This document shows positions 50,359 through 60,111 of a stretch of 64,000 bases of DNA, piece after piece. This DNA comes from an uncultured Bacilli bacterium. GTDB lineage: Bacteria > Bacillota_I > Bacilli_A > RFN20 > DUOF01. The notes under the pieces are model-generated. The model did no database searches and was not told where the DNA came from. It saw only the letters and a program-made list of their open reading frames with translations. A program made the position numbers and the translations under genes. The DNA is taken from NCBI GenBank assembly GCA_944363575.1, contig CALVUJ010000001.1:32787-96786 (forward strand), written 5' to 3'. Positions within the stretch are counted from its first letter, which is position 1. Each line of letters begins with the position of its first letter.

Positions 50359-51678
50359 ATGGATTATATTACATATTTAAAGAAAATATTAAATGATGAA
50401 GAAATTGATTTAATGATGGAAGAGTATAAAAAAAAGTCGGTGACATCTTTAAGATTAAATTTGTTGAAATGTGATAAGGATAAGTTTTGTAGTGTGTTTA
50501 ATGGTTTAGAAAATCATAAATATGTTGATGAAGCTTTTTATTATGATAAAGAAGTTTTTGCTTTTGGTAAGTGTGCTTTGCATAATGCTGGAGCATATTA
50601 TATTCAAGATGCTAGTGCGATGATGGTAGTTAAATTATTAGGTATAGAAAAAGGGGATAAAGTATTAGATTTATGTGCTGCACCTGGTGGAAAGAGTAGT
50701 CAAGTTGCTTCTTATTTAAAAGAGACAGGTTTATTAGTTAGTAATGATGTGAGTAATAAGAGAGTTAGAGATTTAAGTGAGAATATTGAGAGAATGGGTG
50801 CAAGTAATGTTATTGTAATGAATGAAAATGTTGAGAAGATAAGTGAATACTTTGAGGGGTATTTTGATAAGGTGATTTTAGATGCTCCTTGTAGTGGGCA
50901 AGGAATGTTTAGGAAGAATAGTTTGACTTATGATGATTGGAGTTATGAGAAAACTTTAAGGATGGCAGAGGTTCAAAAAGATTTAATATTGAAGGCATAT
51001 AAGTGTTTAAAAAAAGGTGGAATTATGGTGTATTCTACTTGTACTTTTGCTAAGGAAGAGAATGAAGATGTTATTAAGTATTTGCTTAGTAAGACTAAGG
51101 CTAGTGTAGTTAATATTGAGATGAAAGATGATTTTTCTAGGTCTTTTTTGGATGGTGCAGTTAGGTTATATCCTTTTAAATTTAAAGGGGAAGGACATTT
51201 TGTGTGTTTGATTAAGTGTAATGATGAGTATGAGAAAGAAGTTAAAGGTGGTAATAAGCCGGCTTTTAGAAAGGATATTGAAATATATAGGGAATTTGAA
51301 GAAAAATTTTTAAATGTTAAATTAGATGGGTTATTTATTAAGATGGGTGATGAGTTGCATTTGCTTAAAGAAGATTATTTTAATTTAAGTGGGTGGAGAG
51401 TTCTTAGAAATGGTCTTCATTTAGGTAGTATTAAAAATAATCGTTTTGAGCCTAATCATGCGTTGGCTTTATATTTAAAGAAGGAAAATGTTAAAAATTG
51501 TCTTGATTTAAGGTATAATAGCAGGGAAGTTGATGATTATTTAAAAGGGCTTACACTGAATACTTTGAATAGTAAAGGGTATGTTTTGGTGTGTGTTGAA
51601 GGAGTATCTTTAGGGTTTTGTAAAGATGATGGAAGGTATTTGAAGAACTTGTATCCTAAAGGGCTTAGAGTTATGTAA
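50359..51678 (+). CDS. rsmF: RsmB/NOP2/Sun-family rRNA m5C methyltransferase
   Basis: About 439 residues. SAM motif DLCAAPGGKSSQVA, DAPCSGQGMFRKN with the catalytic Cys pair element PC, and YSTCTFAKEENE with the second Cys. The C-terminal PUA-like extension from about 300 fits YebU/RsmF-type enzymes of Bacillota (methylate 16S rRNA C1407 in E. coli). ATG 50359 with AAGGAAG is preferred over 50338, whose region lies near the divergent promoter. It is followed 13 bases on by cls. Confidence 0.88.
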   Translation: MDYITYLKKILNDEEIDLMMEEYKKKSVTSLRLNLLKCDKDKFCSVFNGLENHKYVDEAFYYDKEVFAFGKCALHNAGAYYIQDASAMMVVKLLGIEKGDKVLDLCAAPGGKSSQVASYLKETGLLVSNDVSNKRVRDLSENIERMGASNVIVMNENVEKISEYFEGYFDKVILDAPCSGQGMFRKNSLTYDDWSYEKTLRMAEVQKDLILKAYKCLKKGGIMVYSTCTFAKEENEDVIKYLLSKTKASVVNIEMKDDFSRSFLDGAVRLYPFKFKGEGHFVCLIKCNDEYEKEVKGGNKPAFRKDIEIYREFEEKFLNVKLDGLFIKMGDELHLLKEDYFNLSGWRVLRNGLHLGSIKNNRFEPNHALALYLKKENVKNCLDLRYNSREVDDYLKGLTLNTLNSKGYVLVCVEGVSLGFCKDDGRYLKNLYPKGLRVM

Positions 51679-51691
51679 GGAGGTTGTGAGT

Positions 51692-53131
51692 ATGCAGTGG
51701 TTTGTAGCTACAAACTATATTCTTAGTTTCTTTTTTATTGTGTTAGTTTTGTTTTTTGAAAGAAAGAAGCCTGAAAGTACTTTAGCATGGGCTTTGATTT
51801 TGTTTTTTGTTCCTTATGTAGGTGTTTTTTTGTATGTTATTTTTGGTGAGTTTTTTAGATTTAATATTCGTAAAAAAGAAAGAGAAAAGATTACAAATGA
51901 TAAGACGTATTATGAAGCTATAAATAATCAAATAAGCTATATTCAAAGTGATGAGGAATTAAGAAAGAATTATAAATGGACAGATTTAATTTTAATGAAT
52001 TCAGTTGAAGCAAGGAGTTTGATTACTTTTAATAATGATATTGAGGTTTTTAGTAAGGCTAGTGATAAATATGATAGGTTGTTTGAAGATTTGAGAAATG
52101 CTAAAAAATCAATTAATATTTCTTATTATATTATTAGAAAAGATTTTTATGGAAAAGAGTTATTAAATATTTTGATTGAGAAGGCAAAAGAAGGTGTGGA
52201 AGTTAGATTAATTTTTGATCATATTGGGTCTAAGTTAACTTCTAAGAGATTTTTTAGGCCTCTTATTAAGGCTGGAGGGAAGGTAGAAAAGTTTTTTCCT
52301 TCAAGGATTTTTTTGAAGTTGTATGTTAATCATCGAAATCATCGAAAAATGGTTATTATTGATGGAGAAATTGGATATTTAGGTGGTATGAATATTGGTA
52401 AGGAGTATGTTGGGTCAGATAAAAAGATAAAGCCATGGTGTGATAGGCATTTAAGAATTGTTGGTAGGGGAGTTGTTTCTCTTCAGTTACAGTTTTTTTT
52501 AGATTATTTGTTTGTATCTAAGGAAAAGATAAATTGGAGTGATGAAGAGAGTAAGCAAAAATTTTATGTTGATACGAAAAGTACGGGGGATAAGACTATG
52601 CAAATAATAGCAAGTGGTCCTGATTATAAAGAGAGCAATATCCGTAATAGTTATTTGAAGATGATTAATAATGCTAGAGAAAGTATTTTTATTGAGACTC
52701 CGTATTTGATTTTAGATGAAGCTACAACTGTTAGTTTGAAGTTAGCTGCTAGTTCAGGAGTAAAAGTTAAGGTTGTTATTCCTGGTGTACCAGATAAGAA
52801 ACCTGTTTATTGGGCAACTTTATCATATGCGAAAGAATTAATGGAAAGCGGGATTGAGGTTTATGCGTATAAAGGGTTTATGCATTCTAAAGTTTTAATA
52901 GTAGATGATGAGATTGTTAGTGTGGGTAGTGCTAATATGGATCGTAGGAGTTTTAGTTTGAATTTTGAAATTAATGGTATTGTATATGATGAAAAATTTG
53001 CTATTGAAAATAGGAAATTAGTGGAAGAAGAAATAGAAGAGTCTGTTTTACTTAATGATCAAAAGAAAAGTAAGAATTTTTTAAAGATTATTTTAGAAAG
53101 GTTAGCAAGATTGTTTGCACCAATTATATAG
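51692..53131 (+). CDS. cls: Cardiolipin synthase
   Basis: About 479 residues. Two N-terminal helices (about 4-55), then two phospholipase D HKD motifs: HRNHRKMVIIDGEIGYLGGMN and HSKVLIVDDEIVSVGSANMDRRS. It joins two phosphatidylglycerols into cardiolipin. TAAGGAGGTTGTGAGT fits ATG 51692 at eight bases. Downstream of the rRNA methyltransferase and nine bases ahead of tmcAL, so probably one operon. Confidence 0.95.
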   Translation: MQWFVATNYILSFFFIVLVLFFERKKPESTLAWALILFFVPYVGVFLYVIFGEFFRFNIRKKEREKITNDKTYYEAINNQISYIQSDEELRKNYKWTDLILMNSVEARSLITFNNDIEVFSKASDKYDRLFEDLRNAKKSINISYYIIRKDFYGKELLNILIEKAKEGVEVRLIFDHIGSKLTSKRFFRPLIKAGGKVEKFFPSRIFLKLYVNHRNHRKMVIIDGEIGYLGGMNIGKEYVGSDKKIKPWCDRHLRIVGRGVVSLQLQFFLDYLFVSKEKINWSDEESKQKFYVDTKSTGDKTMQIIASGPDYKESNIRNSYLKMINNARESIFIETPYLILDEATTVSLKLAASSGVKVKVVIPGVPDKKPVYWATLSYAKELMESGIEVYAYKGFMHSKVLIVDDEIVSVGSANMDRRSFSLNFEINGIVYDEKFAIENRKLVEEEIEESVLLNDQKKSKNFLKIILERLARLFAPII

Positions 53132-53139
53132 GTGAGTTT

Positions 53140-54309
53140 ATGAAGGCGTGTGGAATTGTTATTGAATATAATCCTTTGCATATCGGTCATTTGAAACATT
53201 TAAAAATGGCTAGGGAGTTAAGCGGATGTGACATAGTTATTGGGGTTATGTCTTCTAATTTTGTGCAAAGAGGGGAACCGGCAATTGTTAGTAAACAGGA
53301 AAGAGTGAGGGCTGCTTTAGAGGCTGGAGTAAATGTTGTAGTTGAATTACCTACATTATATGCTGTTGAGAACGCTAATGTTTTTGCGAAATATGCTTTA
53401 GAAATTTTAAATAGTTTAAAAGTTAATAGTATTTGTTTTGGTAGTGAAACAGGTGATACAAAAGCTTTTTTAGAGAAATATTCTAAAAGTTCTTTGTTTA
53501 CTCCTCATTTAGATTTTTTGGTTAGTGATTTGATGGATGAAGGATATGCGTATCCTAAAGCGATGGCGATGGCTCTTAAGCAAATGGATGAAATTAGGTT
53601 AGAGACTCCAAATGATATATTAGGGATGTGTTATTATAATGAAGTTAAGAATAATAATTATCCAATTGAGATTATTACCATTAAAAGAGAGAATAATTAT
53701 AATAGTGAGTTTATAAGTGATGATAGTGTGAGTGCTAGAGGGATTAGAGAGTCTTTAAAAAATAAATTAGATGTAAAAAAATATAGTCCAATGGATTTGG
53801 ATAGTATGGAAAAGTTTTATTTAGATGAATATTTTGATTTGTTGAAATATAAGCTTTTAACAATGAGTGCTAGTGAGTTAGAAAGTATTCATTTAGTAGA
53901 TGAGGGAATTGAAAACTTGTTTAAAAAGAAAATAGTAGAAGCCCATAATATGCAGGAGTTTATTTCATTATGTGTTTCTAAAAGGTATACTTTTGCACGA
54001 ATTAAGAGAACAATCATTCATATAATTATTAATACTAAAAAAGAGTTTGCTAAAGAATATTTAAGTAAAGGTATTAGCTATATTAGGTTGCTTGGAGTAG
54101 ATGATAAGGGTAGCAAATACTTAAAGTCGATAAGAAAAGAGTTAACTATTCCGGTTTTAGCTAAATTTAGAGGTAATTCTTTTATGATGTTACAATATGA
54201 AAAGCAAGCTACTTATGCTTTTGCAAGTGTTAAAGATGAAAAACTTAGAAGTAGGTTGTATGAAGAAGAACATTTTATTTTTCCTATTATAAAAAAAGAG
54301 AATCAATAA
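53140..54309 (+). CDS. tmcAL: tRNA-Met cytidine acetate ligase TmcAL (YlbM)
   Basis: 389 residues. The N-terminus IEYNPLHIGHLKHL (nucleotidyltransferase HIGH-like motif) and IGVMSSNFVQRGEPAIVSK are the family hallmark (a Ser replaces the usual Gly), with CFGSETGD and LGMCYYNEV further on. TmcAL uses acetate and ATP to make ac4C34 in elongator tRNA-Met. ATATAGGTGAGTTT precedes ATG 53140. Its stop overlaps the convergent gene by seven bases. Confidence 0.93.
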   Translation: MKACGIVIEYNPLHIGHLKHLKMARELSGCDIVIGVMSSNFVQRGEPAIVSKQERVRAALEAGVNVVVELPTLYAVENANVFAKYALEILNSLKVNSICFGSETGDTKAFLEKYSKSSLFTPHLDFLVSDLMDEGYAYPKAMAMALKQMDEIRLETPNDILGMCYYNEVKNNNYPIEIITIKRENNYNSEFISDDSVSARGIRESLKNKLDVKKYSPMDLDSMEKFYLDEYFDLLKYKLLTMSASELESIHLVDEGIENLFKKKIVEAHNMQEFISLCVSKRYTFARIKRTIIHIIINTKKEFAKEYLSKGISYIRLLGVDDKGSKYLKSIRKELTIPVLAKFRGNSFMMLQYEKQATYAFASVKDEKLRSRLYEEEHFIFPIIKKENQ

Positions 54310-54326
54310 TAATCAGTTCTCTTTAA
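54297..54326 (+). terminator. Possible terminator of tmcAL
   Basis: AGAGAA (54298-54303) can pair with TTCTCT (54318-54323) followed by TT. The loop of about 14 bases and short T tract make it weak. Confidence 0.4.
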
Positions 54327-54752
54327 ATAATCTTTCAATTTATCAATATTTTCTGCTTCCATGGCTTGTAAACTGAAGGCTATTTCTTTTAGTTTTTTAT
54401 CAGCATCATTATATTTATTTAGTAGTTTATTACTACTTTCAAGTCCCATTTCACTGCCTTTTATAAATGATTCTACATAATCGCTTTCTTCACTTTTACG
54501 TATAGCAGATAACTGTACTTGCATCCATAAGAAGGCTCTTGAAATAAGGTTGGTGCTTTTTAGTTTTTTGCTATTGGTACTTACTATTTTTTGAAGTTCT
54601 TTTTGCAGGTCTTCATATTTTTCTACATGAGAAAATAAGTATTTTTTTAAATTTCCGTTTTTTAATTTTCCTGCCATAGCACTTCCTGATTCAATGGCCA
54701 TTGATAAATCGATGTTTAGTTTATTGGCAAGTTCCATATCATTTTTTTCCAT
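54303..54752 (-). CDS. Helical-bundle protein in the protease module
   Basis: 149 residues, wholly helical, charged, and without signal or membrane helix. The helix pattern (LNIDLSMAIESGSAMAGKL, YEDLQKELQKIVSTNSKKL, FLWMQVQLSAIRKS, GLESSNKLLNKYNDADKKLKEIAFSLQAMEAENIDKLKDYL) resembles ferritin-like four-helix bundles such as DUF2383, but no metal ligand set is clear. It is third in the coiled-coil/protease unit; GGTGATATT before ATG 54752. It may be a binding partner or substrate of the protease. Confidence 0.55.
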   Translation of the reverse strand: MEKNDMELANKLNIDLSMAIESGSAMAGKLKNGNLKKYLFSHVEKYEDLQKELQKIVSTNSKKLKSTNLISRAFLWMQVQLSAIRKSEESDYVESFIKGSEMGLESSNKLLNKYNDADKKLKEIAFSLQAMEAENIDKLKDYLKRTDYY

Positions 54753-54790
54753 AATATCACCTAGAAATATTATGTGTAGTTAATTTTAAA

Positions 54791-55582
54791 TTATTCTTCA
54801 TAGAAAGTTATGTTGTTTTGCTTTAAAAAATCTTTAATAATATTTAAGTGAACACATTGTCCTAAATGTATGAAGGGAAAGTTGCTGACTATTTCTTTTT
54901 TATCTTTAATATTTATTTCTTGATTAACGATATCAAAACCCATGTGATAGTGTTTAGTAAATGACTGAATGCCATATACTAATCCTTTTTCATCAAAAAG
55001 AGGAGCCCCGCTTTGCCCTTTAAACCCTGGAGTTGATAGTTCTATACCAAAAATCTTTTCTTGATCTGTGATTAATCTAGTGATAATGCCATCAGTTGGA
55101 AATAAGGGTGTGTTTTTGTTTCCTTGGTTAGTGAATACTAATTTATCATTAGCATCTATTTTATAGTTGTTGAATTCAGGAAAAGAAAAGCCTAATCGAC
55201 ATAAGCTTTTTCCTTGTTTAATATCGTAGTCATCTTTTAAGAAGGTACAATGTCCATCATAAAGTTTGCCAATACCATCGAACTTAATAAGTGCTAGATC
55301 ATAATGTGGATGTAAAATATATTGTATTGAATTTATTTTTTCGTAGCAATTAGGGAAGTTAACGATAGCTTCTTTGATTGCTTGATTTTCGGTTTTTTTA
55401 GATGTTATTTCATGAAAATTAATTAGGGTTGATACAACATGCTTGCAAGTTAAGGCTACTCCTTCATCGTTAATGAAGAAAAAAGTTGCTGTGCCATTAA
55501 TTAAATCATCGTTATTTAGTCTTTCTACAAAACAAATGGGTCTAGTATATCTAGAGATATTTTGAATAGCTTTAACAAACAT
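54791..55582 (-). CDS. Cytosolic trypsin-like serine protease
   Basis: 263 residues with a complete S1-fold triad: His48 in TCKHVVS, Asp95 in HPHYDLALIKF and Ser191 in PGFKGQSGAPL (GxSGxP). It has no signal peptide, membrane helix or PDZ domain, so it differs from DegP/HtrA; the fold resembles small intracellular trypsin-like domains found in conflict-system gene sets. The gene starts two bases after the coiled-coil gene stop. FMETWx-like regions do not point to a target. It probably works with the tail-anchored protein. Confidence 0.8.
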   Translation of the reverse strand: MFVKAIQNISRYTRPICFVERLNNDDLINGTATFFFINDEGVALTCKHVVSTLINFHEITSKKTENQAIKEAIVNFPNCYEKINSIQYILHPHYDLALIKFDGIGKLYDGHCTFLKDDYDIKQGKSLCRLGFSFPEFNNYKIDANDKLVFTNQGNKNTPLFPTDGIITRLITDQEKIFGIELSTPGFKGQSGAPLFDEKGLVYGIQSFTKHYHMGFDIVNQEINIKDKKEIVSNFPFIHLGQCVHLNIIKDFLKQNNITFYEE

Positions 55583-55583
55583 T

Positions 55584-56411
55584 TTATTTAATTACCTTTA
55601 CATAAAAGAAAATTGCTAAAATAATGATTAGAATGAAACTAATTAAAATAAAGAAAGATTGATTGTTTAATCTAACTCTTAAACGATTAATTTTACTGGT
55701 GTTTATTTTTGTTTCTTTTTCGTAAACAACTATTTTCCCATTATAATTTTCTTCTAGTTCTTTTACTTTATCTTTTAAATTATTAACATCAAAAACAATA
55801 GCTTTTAATCTTTCATCATTATTCTTAATTTCTTTTACCATCTTTTTAATTTTTAAAAGATAGTTTAAAACTTCAGCTTCTCCACCATTTACTTCTCCTA
55901 ATTCATCTATTGTTTGTAGGATAGTATCGTAGTCTTCAGCCATTTTCCCACTTGCTCCTAAAAACATTACCAACAAATCTAAAGTTTTTTGTTGAACATC
56001 AGCCATTTTATTAACGTATTTAGAGATAGTTTTTATATTTTCTCCTTTTTTCCAAAAAGATTCGGTGCCTTTTTGTGATTCTATTTTATCCATGGTAGCG
56101 CTTACATCTTTTATTTCTTTTGCACAGAAACCAATATTTTCTTTAACAATATTAATAAATTCGTCATTAGATGGTGTAACAAGTGCTTGTTTTTTTAACT
56201 TTTCATCAAGAATTTGAATTTCACTATCTATAACTTCAAGTTCTGTTTCATCTTTTTGTTCATTAACAGGTGTGGACTCTTGATTATTATCATTACTATC
56301 TTCTTCAATATTGTCCAATTCTTCTAAAACAGCAGGGTCGATAGCAAATTCTTCAAATCCTTTTTGTGGTTCATTAACTTTTTTCTCTTTAGATGGCGTT
56401 TTTGTTTTCAT
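55584..56411 (-). CDS. Tail-anchored coiled-coil protein
   Basis: 275 residues. Acidic, disordered N-terminus (1-80: EELDNIEEDSNDNNQEST); a helical middle (ISKYVNKMADVQQKTLDLLVMFLGASGKM); a long coiled coil (about 195-245); and a single C-terminal membrane helix (SFFILISFILIIILAIFFYV) followed by VKVIK. It is thus anchored by its tail with the bulk in the cytoplasm. Not assigned to a family. GAGGTGAAATT precedes the ATG. It follows pheT by 21 bases and may share its transcript. Confidence 0.7.
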   Translation of the reverse strand: MKTKTPSKEKKVNEPQKGFEEFAIDPAVLEELDNIEEDSNDNNQESTPVNEQKDETELEVIDSEIQILDEKLKKQALVTPSNDEFINIVKENIGFCAKEIKDVSATMDKIESQKGTESFWKKGENIKTISKYVNKMADVQQKTLDLLVMFLGASGKMAEDYDTILQTIDELGEVNGGEAEVLNYLLKIKKMVKEIKNNDERLKAIVFDVNNLKDKVKELEENYNGKIVVYEKETKINTSKINRLRVRLNNQSFFILISFILIIILAIFFYVKVIK

Positions 56412-56432
56412 AATTTCACCTCGTTTACTATA

Positions 56433-58805
56433 TTATAAATCTCCACGTAACTGAGCATCAAATTTTTCTTGTATTTCTTTAATTATTTTATTGAATAAAA
56501 CCATTACTTCTTCTTCTACAAGAGTTTTATTAGGATCTTTAAAGGTTAGTTTATAAGCAATTGATTTTTTTCCTTGAGCAAAATTGTTAAAAACATCAAA
56601 TTCTTTGCATGAATCTAATAATTTACCGCCAGATTTTTTTATTTGTGTACGAATTGTTTCACTATCTATTTTTTCATCTAGGATAAAAGCGATATCTTTA
56701 ACCATTTCAGGGTATCTATTGGCTTCTTTGAATTTTAATGGTTTTATTTGTTTGTTATATAGTTTGGTAAGTGAAAGTTCTGCTAGATAGATATCATCTT
56801 TTTTATATATTGGGTGTACTTTACCAATAATTCCTATTTCTTCTCTGTCTAAGTAAATTTTAGCACTTATTCCAGGATGTAGTTGAGGTAGTTCTTCTTT
56901 TTTAAATGAATAACGATTTTTAAATCCTAGGTAATTGAGAAGATTTTCTATTAGTCCTTTTACAAGATAGAAATCACAATGGTTATGGATATTTTGCCAA
57001 TCATTAGTGTAATAATTTCCTTTAGCTAGAAGGGCAATTTTTGTGTCTTCTGTGTAGTTGATATCGTATGTTTTAGCTATTTCATATATAAAGATGTCTT
57101 TAATATTTCGAGCTTTATTATATTCGTAAACATTTATTAATGAAGGTAGTAAGGAAGTTCTAATGACTGATTTATCAATAGTCATTGGATTTGGTAATTT
57201 TATTTGTTCTTTATTTTCATAGTTGAAGGTATTGGCCATTTCAGGACTTGTTAAGGTATATGTTTTTGTTTCTGTAAGACCAAGTGTTCGTAATCTTTTT
57301 GATATTTCTTTTCTAATTTTTACATCTCCAACATAGGTGCCTTTTCTAGTTGTCAAAGTAGGTAAAGTAGAAGTAAGGTTTTGGTAACCATATAATCTTC
57401 CTATTTCTTCAGCAATGTCGTTAACGTTTTCATCAATGTCTAGTCTTCTATTAGGAATAGTTGCGTTGAAAGTCCCGTTTTTAAAAGTGAATGGGAAATC
57501 TAGACGGTTTAATTCCGTAATGATATCTTCATCTTTAAGTGATAAACCAAGTAATGAACTTATTTCTTTTGTTTTGAAGGAAACTGTTTTTTCTTTTTTT
57601 TCAATAAGATCATGTGTTAAAGTTCCTGTTAGAATTTGGGCATTTGCGTATTTTTCTAATAGGTGGCAGGCTCTATTTATAGCTTCGTTTGTGTATTCAA
57701 AGTTTAATCCTTTTCCATAACGAATGGAAGCTTCGCTTTTTAAATCCAGTCTAGAAGATGTGTATCTAATAGATGTTGAATTAAAAATGGCACTTTCAAT
57801 GACAATATCTTTAGTTGTTTCATCTACATCAGTGTTTTCTCCACCCATAACTCCAGCGATACATACTGGTTTTTTTCCATCAGTTATGACAATGTCGTTA
57901 TCTTTTAAAATTCTTTTGTTACCATCAAGGGTGATGATTTCTTCGTTTTCTTTTGCTGTTCTTACTACTATTTTGTTGCCAAGTTTATTTTTGTCAAAGA
58001 AGTGTAATGGTTGACCATACTCTAACATGACATAGTTAGAGATATCTACGACATTGTTGATAGGTCTCATTCCTGCGGAAATAAGGCGTTTTTTAATGAA
58101 TTCTGGTGATTCTTTTATTTGTATATTTTTGACCATTTTAGCTAGATAATATGGGCATTTTTCTGTTTCTACTTTTAGTGAAACATGGTTTTTTATATCA
58201 TCGTTTATTGTTTTATAATCGCTTTTTGGTAGTTGTACTTTTTTGTTTAGTATGGCTGATATTTCATAAGCAAAACCTATGTGATAATAACAGTCATTGT
58301 TACGGTGTTTATGAACATCTAATTCATATAAAGTGTCATCTGTTCCTAAATATATATTAGCATCTGTTCCTGGTTTTAAATCGGTGTAAAGTTCTTCAAT
58401 TCCTTTTGCGTATGTTTCGTCAGTTTTCTTTTCTAAACCAAGTTCGTATAACGCACATATCATTCCATTAGATTCTTCTCCTCTTATTTTTCCAGCTTTT
58501 ATTTCAAAATTTCCAGGTAAAATGCATCCTGGCAAGGCTACGAGTACTTTTAAACCTTGTTTGACATTTGGAGCCCCACATACGATTTGAGTTACTTTAC
58601 TACCAATATCTACCATGCAAATGTGTAAGTGATCGCTGTTTGGGTGCATACGACATTCTTTTACTTCTCCAATAACTAAATTATCAATGTGATTTTTAAT
58701 AACTTTTTCTACATTAACTCCAGCTTTAGTTACTTTTACTGCAAGTTCATTTAAATCTTCATTTTCTATATCTATATAATCTTTAACCCAATTTAAACTT
58801 ATCAT
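56433..58805 (-). CDS. pheT: Phenylalanyl-tRNA synthetase beta subunit
   Basis: 790 residues. Order: N-terminal B1/tRNA-binding EMAP-like OB domain (VIGEVKECRMHPNSDHLHICMVDIG, CGAPNV), B3/B4 editing domain, B5 domain, catalytic-like module, and C-terminal ferredoxin fold (FKEANRYPEMVKDIAFILDE). It pairs with PheS as alpha2beta2. GGGAGAATTAAA precedes the start, one base after pheS. Controlled by the T-box ahead of pheS. Confidence 0.97.
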   Translation of the reverse strand: MISLNWVKDYIDIENEDLNELAVKVTKAGVNVEKVIKNHIDNLVIGEVKECRMHPNSDHLHICMVDIGSKVTQIVCGAPNVKQGLKVLVALPGCILPGNFEIKAGKIRGEESNGMICALYELGLEKKTDETYAKGIEELYTDLKPGTDANIYLGTDDTLYELDVHKHRNNDCYYHIGFAYEISAILNKKVQLPKSDYKTINDDIKNHVSLKVETEKCPYYLAKMVKNIQIKESPEFIKKRLISAGMRPINNVVDISNYVMLEYGQPLHFFDKNKLGNKIVVRTAKENEEIITLDGNKRILKDNDIVITDGKKPVCIAGVMGGENTDVDETTKDIVIESAIFNSTSIRYTSSRLDLKSEASIRYGKGLNFEYTNEAINRACHLLEKYANAQILTGTLTHDLIEKKEKTVSFKTKEISSLLGLSLKDEDIITELNRLDFPFTFKNGTFNATIPNRRLDIDENVNDIAEEIGRLYGYQNLTSTLPTLTTRKGTYVGDVKIRKEISKRLRTLGLTETKTYTLTSPEMANTFNYENKEQIKLPNPMTIDKSVIRTSLLPSLINVYEYNKARNIKDIFIYEIAKTYDINYTEDTKIALLAKGNYYTNDWQNIHNHCDFYLVKGLIENLLNYLGFKNRYSFKKEELPQLHPGISAKIYLDREEIGIIGKVHPIYKKDDIYLAELSLTKLYNKQIKPLKFKEANRYPEMVKDIAFILDEKIDSETIRTQIKKSGGKLLDSCKEFDVFNNFAQGKKSIAYKLTFKDPNKTLVEEEVMVLFNKIIKEIQEKFDAQLRGDL

Positions 58806-58806
58806 T

Positions 58807-59844
58807 TTAATTCTCCCTTCTATCGAATGTTTCTGATTCTCTTAAATCTGTTTGGTAAAATTTTCGGATATCGGTGATTCCATATTTTAACATGGCTAAC
58901 CTTTCAGCTCCAAAACCAAAAGCAAAACCACTCCAAACTTTTGGATCATATCCACAATTTCGTAGTACATTAGGGTGAACCATTCCAGCACCACTTACGG
59001 TAATCCAACCAGTGTTTTTACATAGAGGGCATCCTTTTCCTTGACAAACAAAACATTTTATATCTGTTTCTACAGAAGGTTCTGTGAATTGATAATAACT
59101 AGGTCTAAATCTTGTTTCACAATTTTCTCCGAATAATTTTTTAGCTAAAACATCAAAAGTTCCTTTTAAATCAGATAGACTAATATTTTTATCTACAAGT
59201 AATCCTTCAATTTGCATGAATTGATGTGAGTGAGTTGCATCATCGGCATCTCTTCTGTATGTTTTTCCTGGACAAATCATTCTGATAGGTTCAGTTCCTT
59301 TTTTAGATAGCATCGTTCTTATTTGAACTGGAGAAGTTTGGCTTCTTAAAAGAAATTTTTCATCTTCGATGTAAAAGGTGTCTTGGGCATCTCTAGCAGG
59401 GTGTCCTTTAGGAATGTTTAATAATTCAAAGTTGAATTTATCTTCTTCAAGTTCTGGACCATCAACAACATCGTAACCCATAGACATGAATAATTCTTCA
59501 ATTTCTTCAATTAGATGTTCTAAAATATTTGGTGAACCTGTTTTTATTTCAGTTGCAGGTAATGTGATGTCTATTTCTTCTGTTTTTAGTTTTCTTTGTA
59601 ACTCTTCTTGGTCTAATTTATTTTTTAATGAGTCTAATCCTTCGCTAATATAATTTTTTAGATTGTTAACCATTTGTCCGAAAGCAGCTTTTTGGTTTGC
59701 TGGCACTTCTTTCATTTTTAGCATTAATTCGTTAACTTTTCCTTTTTTGCTTAAGTACTTGTTACGAACTTCTAGTAAGTCTTTAGAATTTGTGATTGTT
59801 TGAATATCTTGTAAATATTCGCTTTTTATTTGTTCTTCGTTCAT
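58807..59844 (-). CDS. pheS: Phenylalanyl-tRNA synthetase alpha subunit
   Basis: 345 residues. Coiled-coil N-terminus (tRNA-binding), class II motif 1/2 region (LLRSQTSPVQIRTM, GKTYRRDADDATHSHQFMQIEGL), and motif 3 GFGAERLAMLKYG. A CQGKGCPLCKNTGW four-Cys-like loop is unusual but known in Bacillota. ATG 59844 follows AAAGGAGGAAAAAAAA; the longer frame runs back through the T-box. Leads the pheS-pheT unit. Confidence 0.97.
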   Translation of the reverse strand: MNEEQIKSEYLQDIQTITNSKDLLEVRNKYLSKKGKVNELMLKMKEVPANQKAAFGQMVNNLKNYISEGLDSLKNKLDQEELQRKLKTEEIDITLPATEIKTGSPNILEHLIEEIEELFMSMGYDVVDGPELEEDKFNFELLNIPKGHPARDAQDTFYIEDEKFLLRSQTSPVQIRTMLSKKGTEPIRMICPGKTYRRDADDATHSHQFMQIEGLLVDKNISLSDLKGTFDVLAKKLFGENCETRFRPSYYQFTEPSVETDIKCFVCQGKGCPLCKNTGWITVSGAGMVHPNVLRNCGYDPKVWSGFAFGFGAERLAMLKYGITDIRKFYQTDLRESETFDRREN

Positions 59845-59865
59845 TTTTTTTCCTCCTTTAAATAA

Positions 59866-60076
59866 AAAAACGTTCCTAAAAAGGAACGTAATATACGCGG
59901 TACCATCCTTATTCATAGTTTATACTATGCACTTAATTTACTTTAACGCAGTTAACGGCATTTATTAGATGCTCTCATAGGTGAATTCACTAGTGTTATT
60001 ATAAGTAAACTTTCAGCGGGTCATTTACTCTCTCTAAATAATAATTGTACTAGATACTGGTCCTAATCAAAGAATT
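59866..60076 (-). promoter_or_regulatory. Phenylalanine T-box riboswitch
   Basis: The minus-strand leader holds the T-box sequence GGATGGTACCGCG (59909-59897) and a terminator ACGTTCC-TTTTTA-GGAACGT plus T run (59892-59866). Upstream stem I includes an AGAGAGAGTAAATGACCC segment and a specifier UUC at 59985-59983 in GTGAATTCACC, the Phe codon. Uncharged tRNA-Phe would stabilise the antiterminator. 60121-60321 has no gene. Confidence 0.93.
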
Positions 60077-60082
60077 GCTCCT

Positions 60083-60111
60083 ATTATAAAATTTTTGATT
60101 TATAAAGTCAA
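60083..60111 (-). promoter_or_regulatory. Promoter of pheS-pheT
   Basis: Minus-strand TTGACT (60111-60106), 17-base spacer, TATAAT (60088-60083). Confidence 0.85.
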
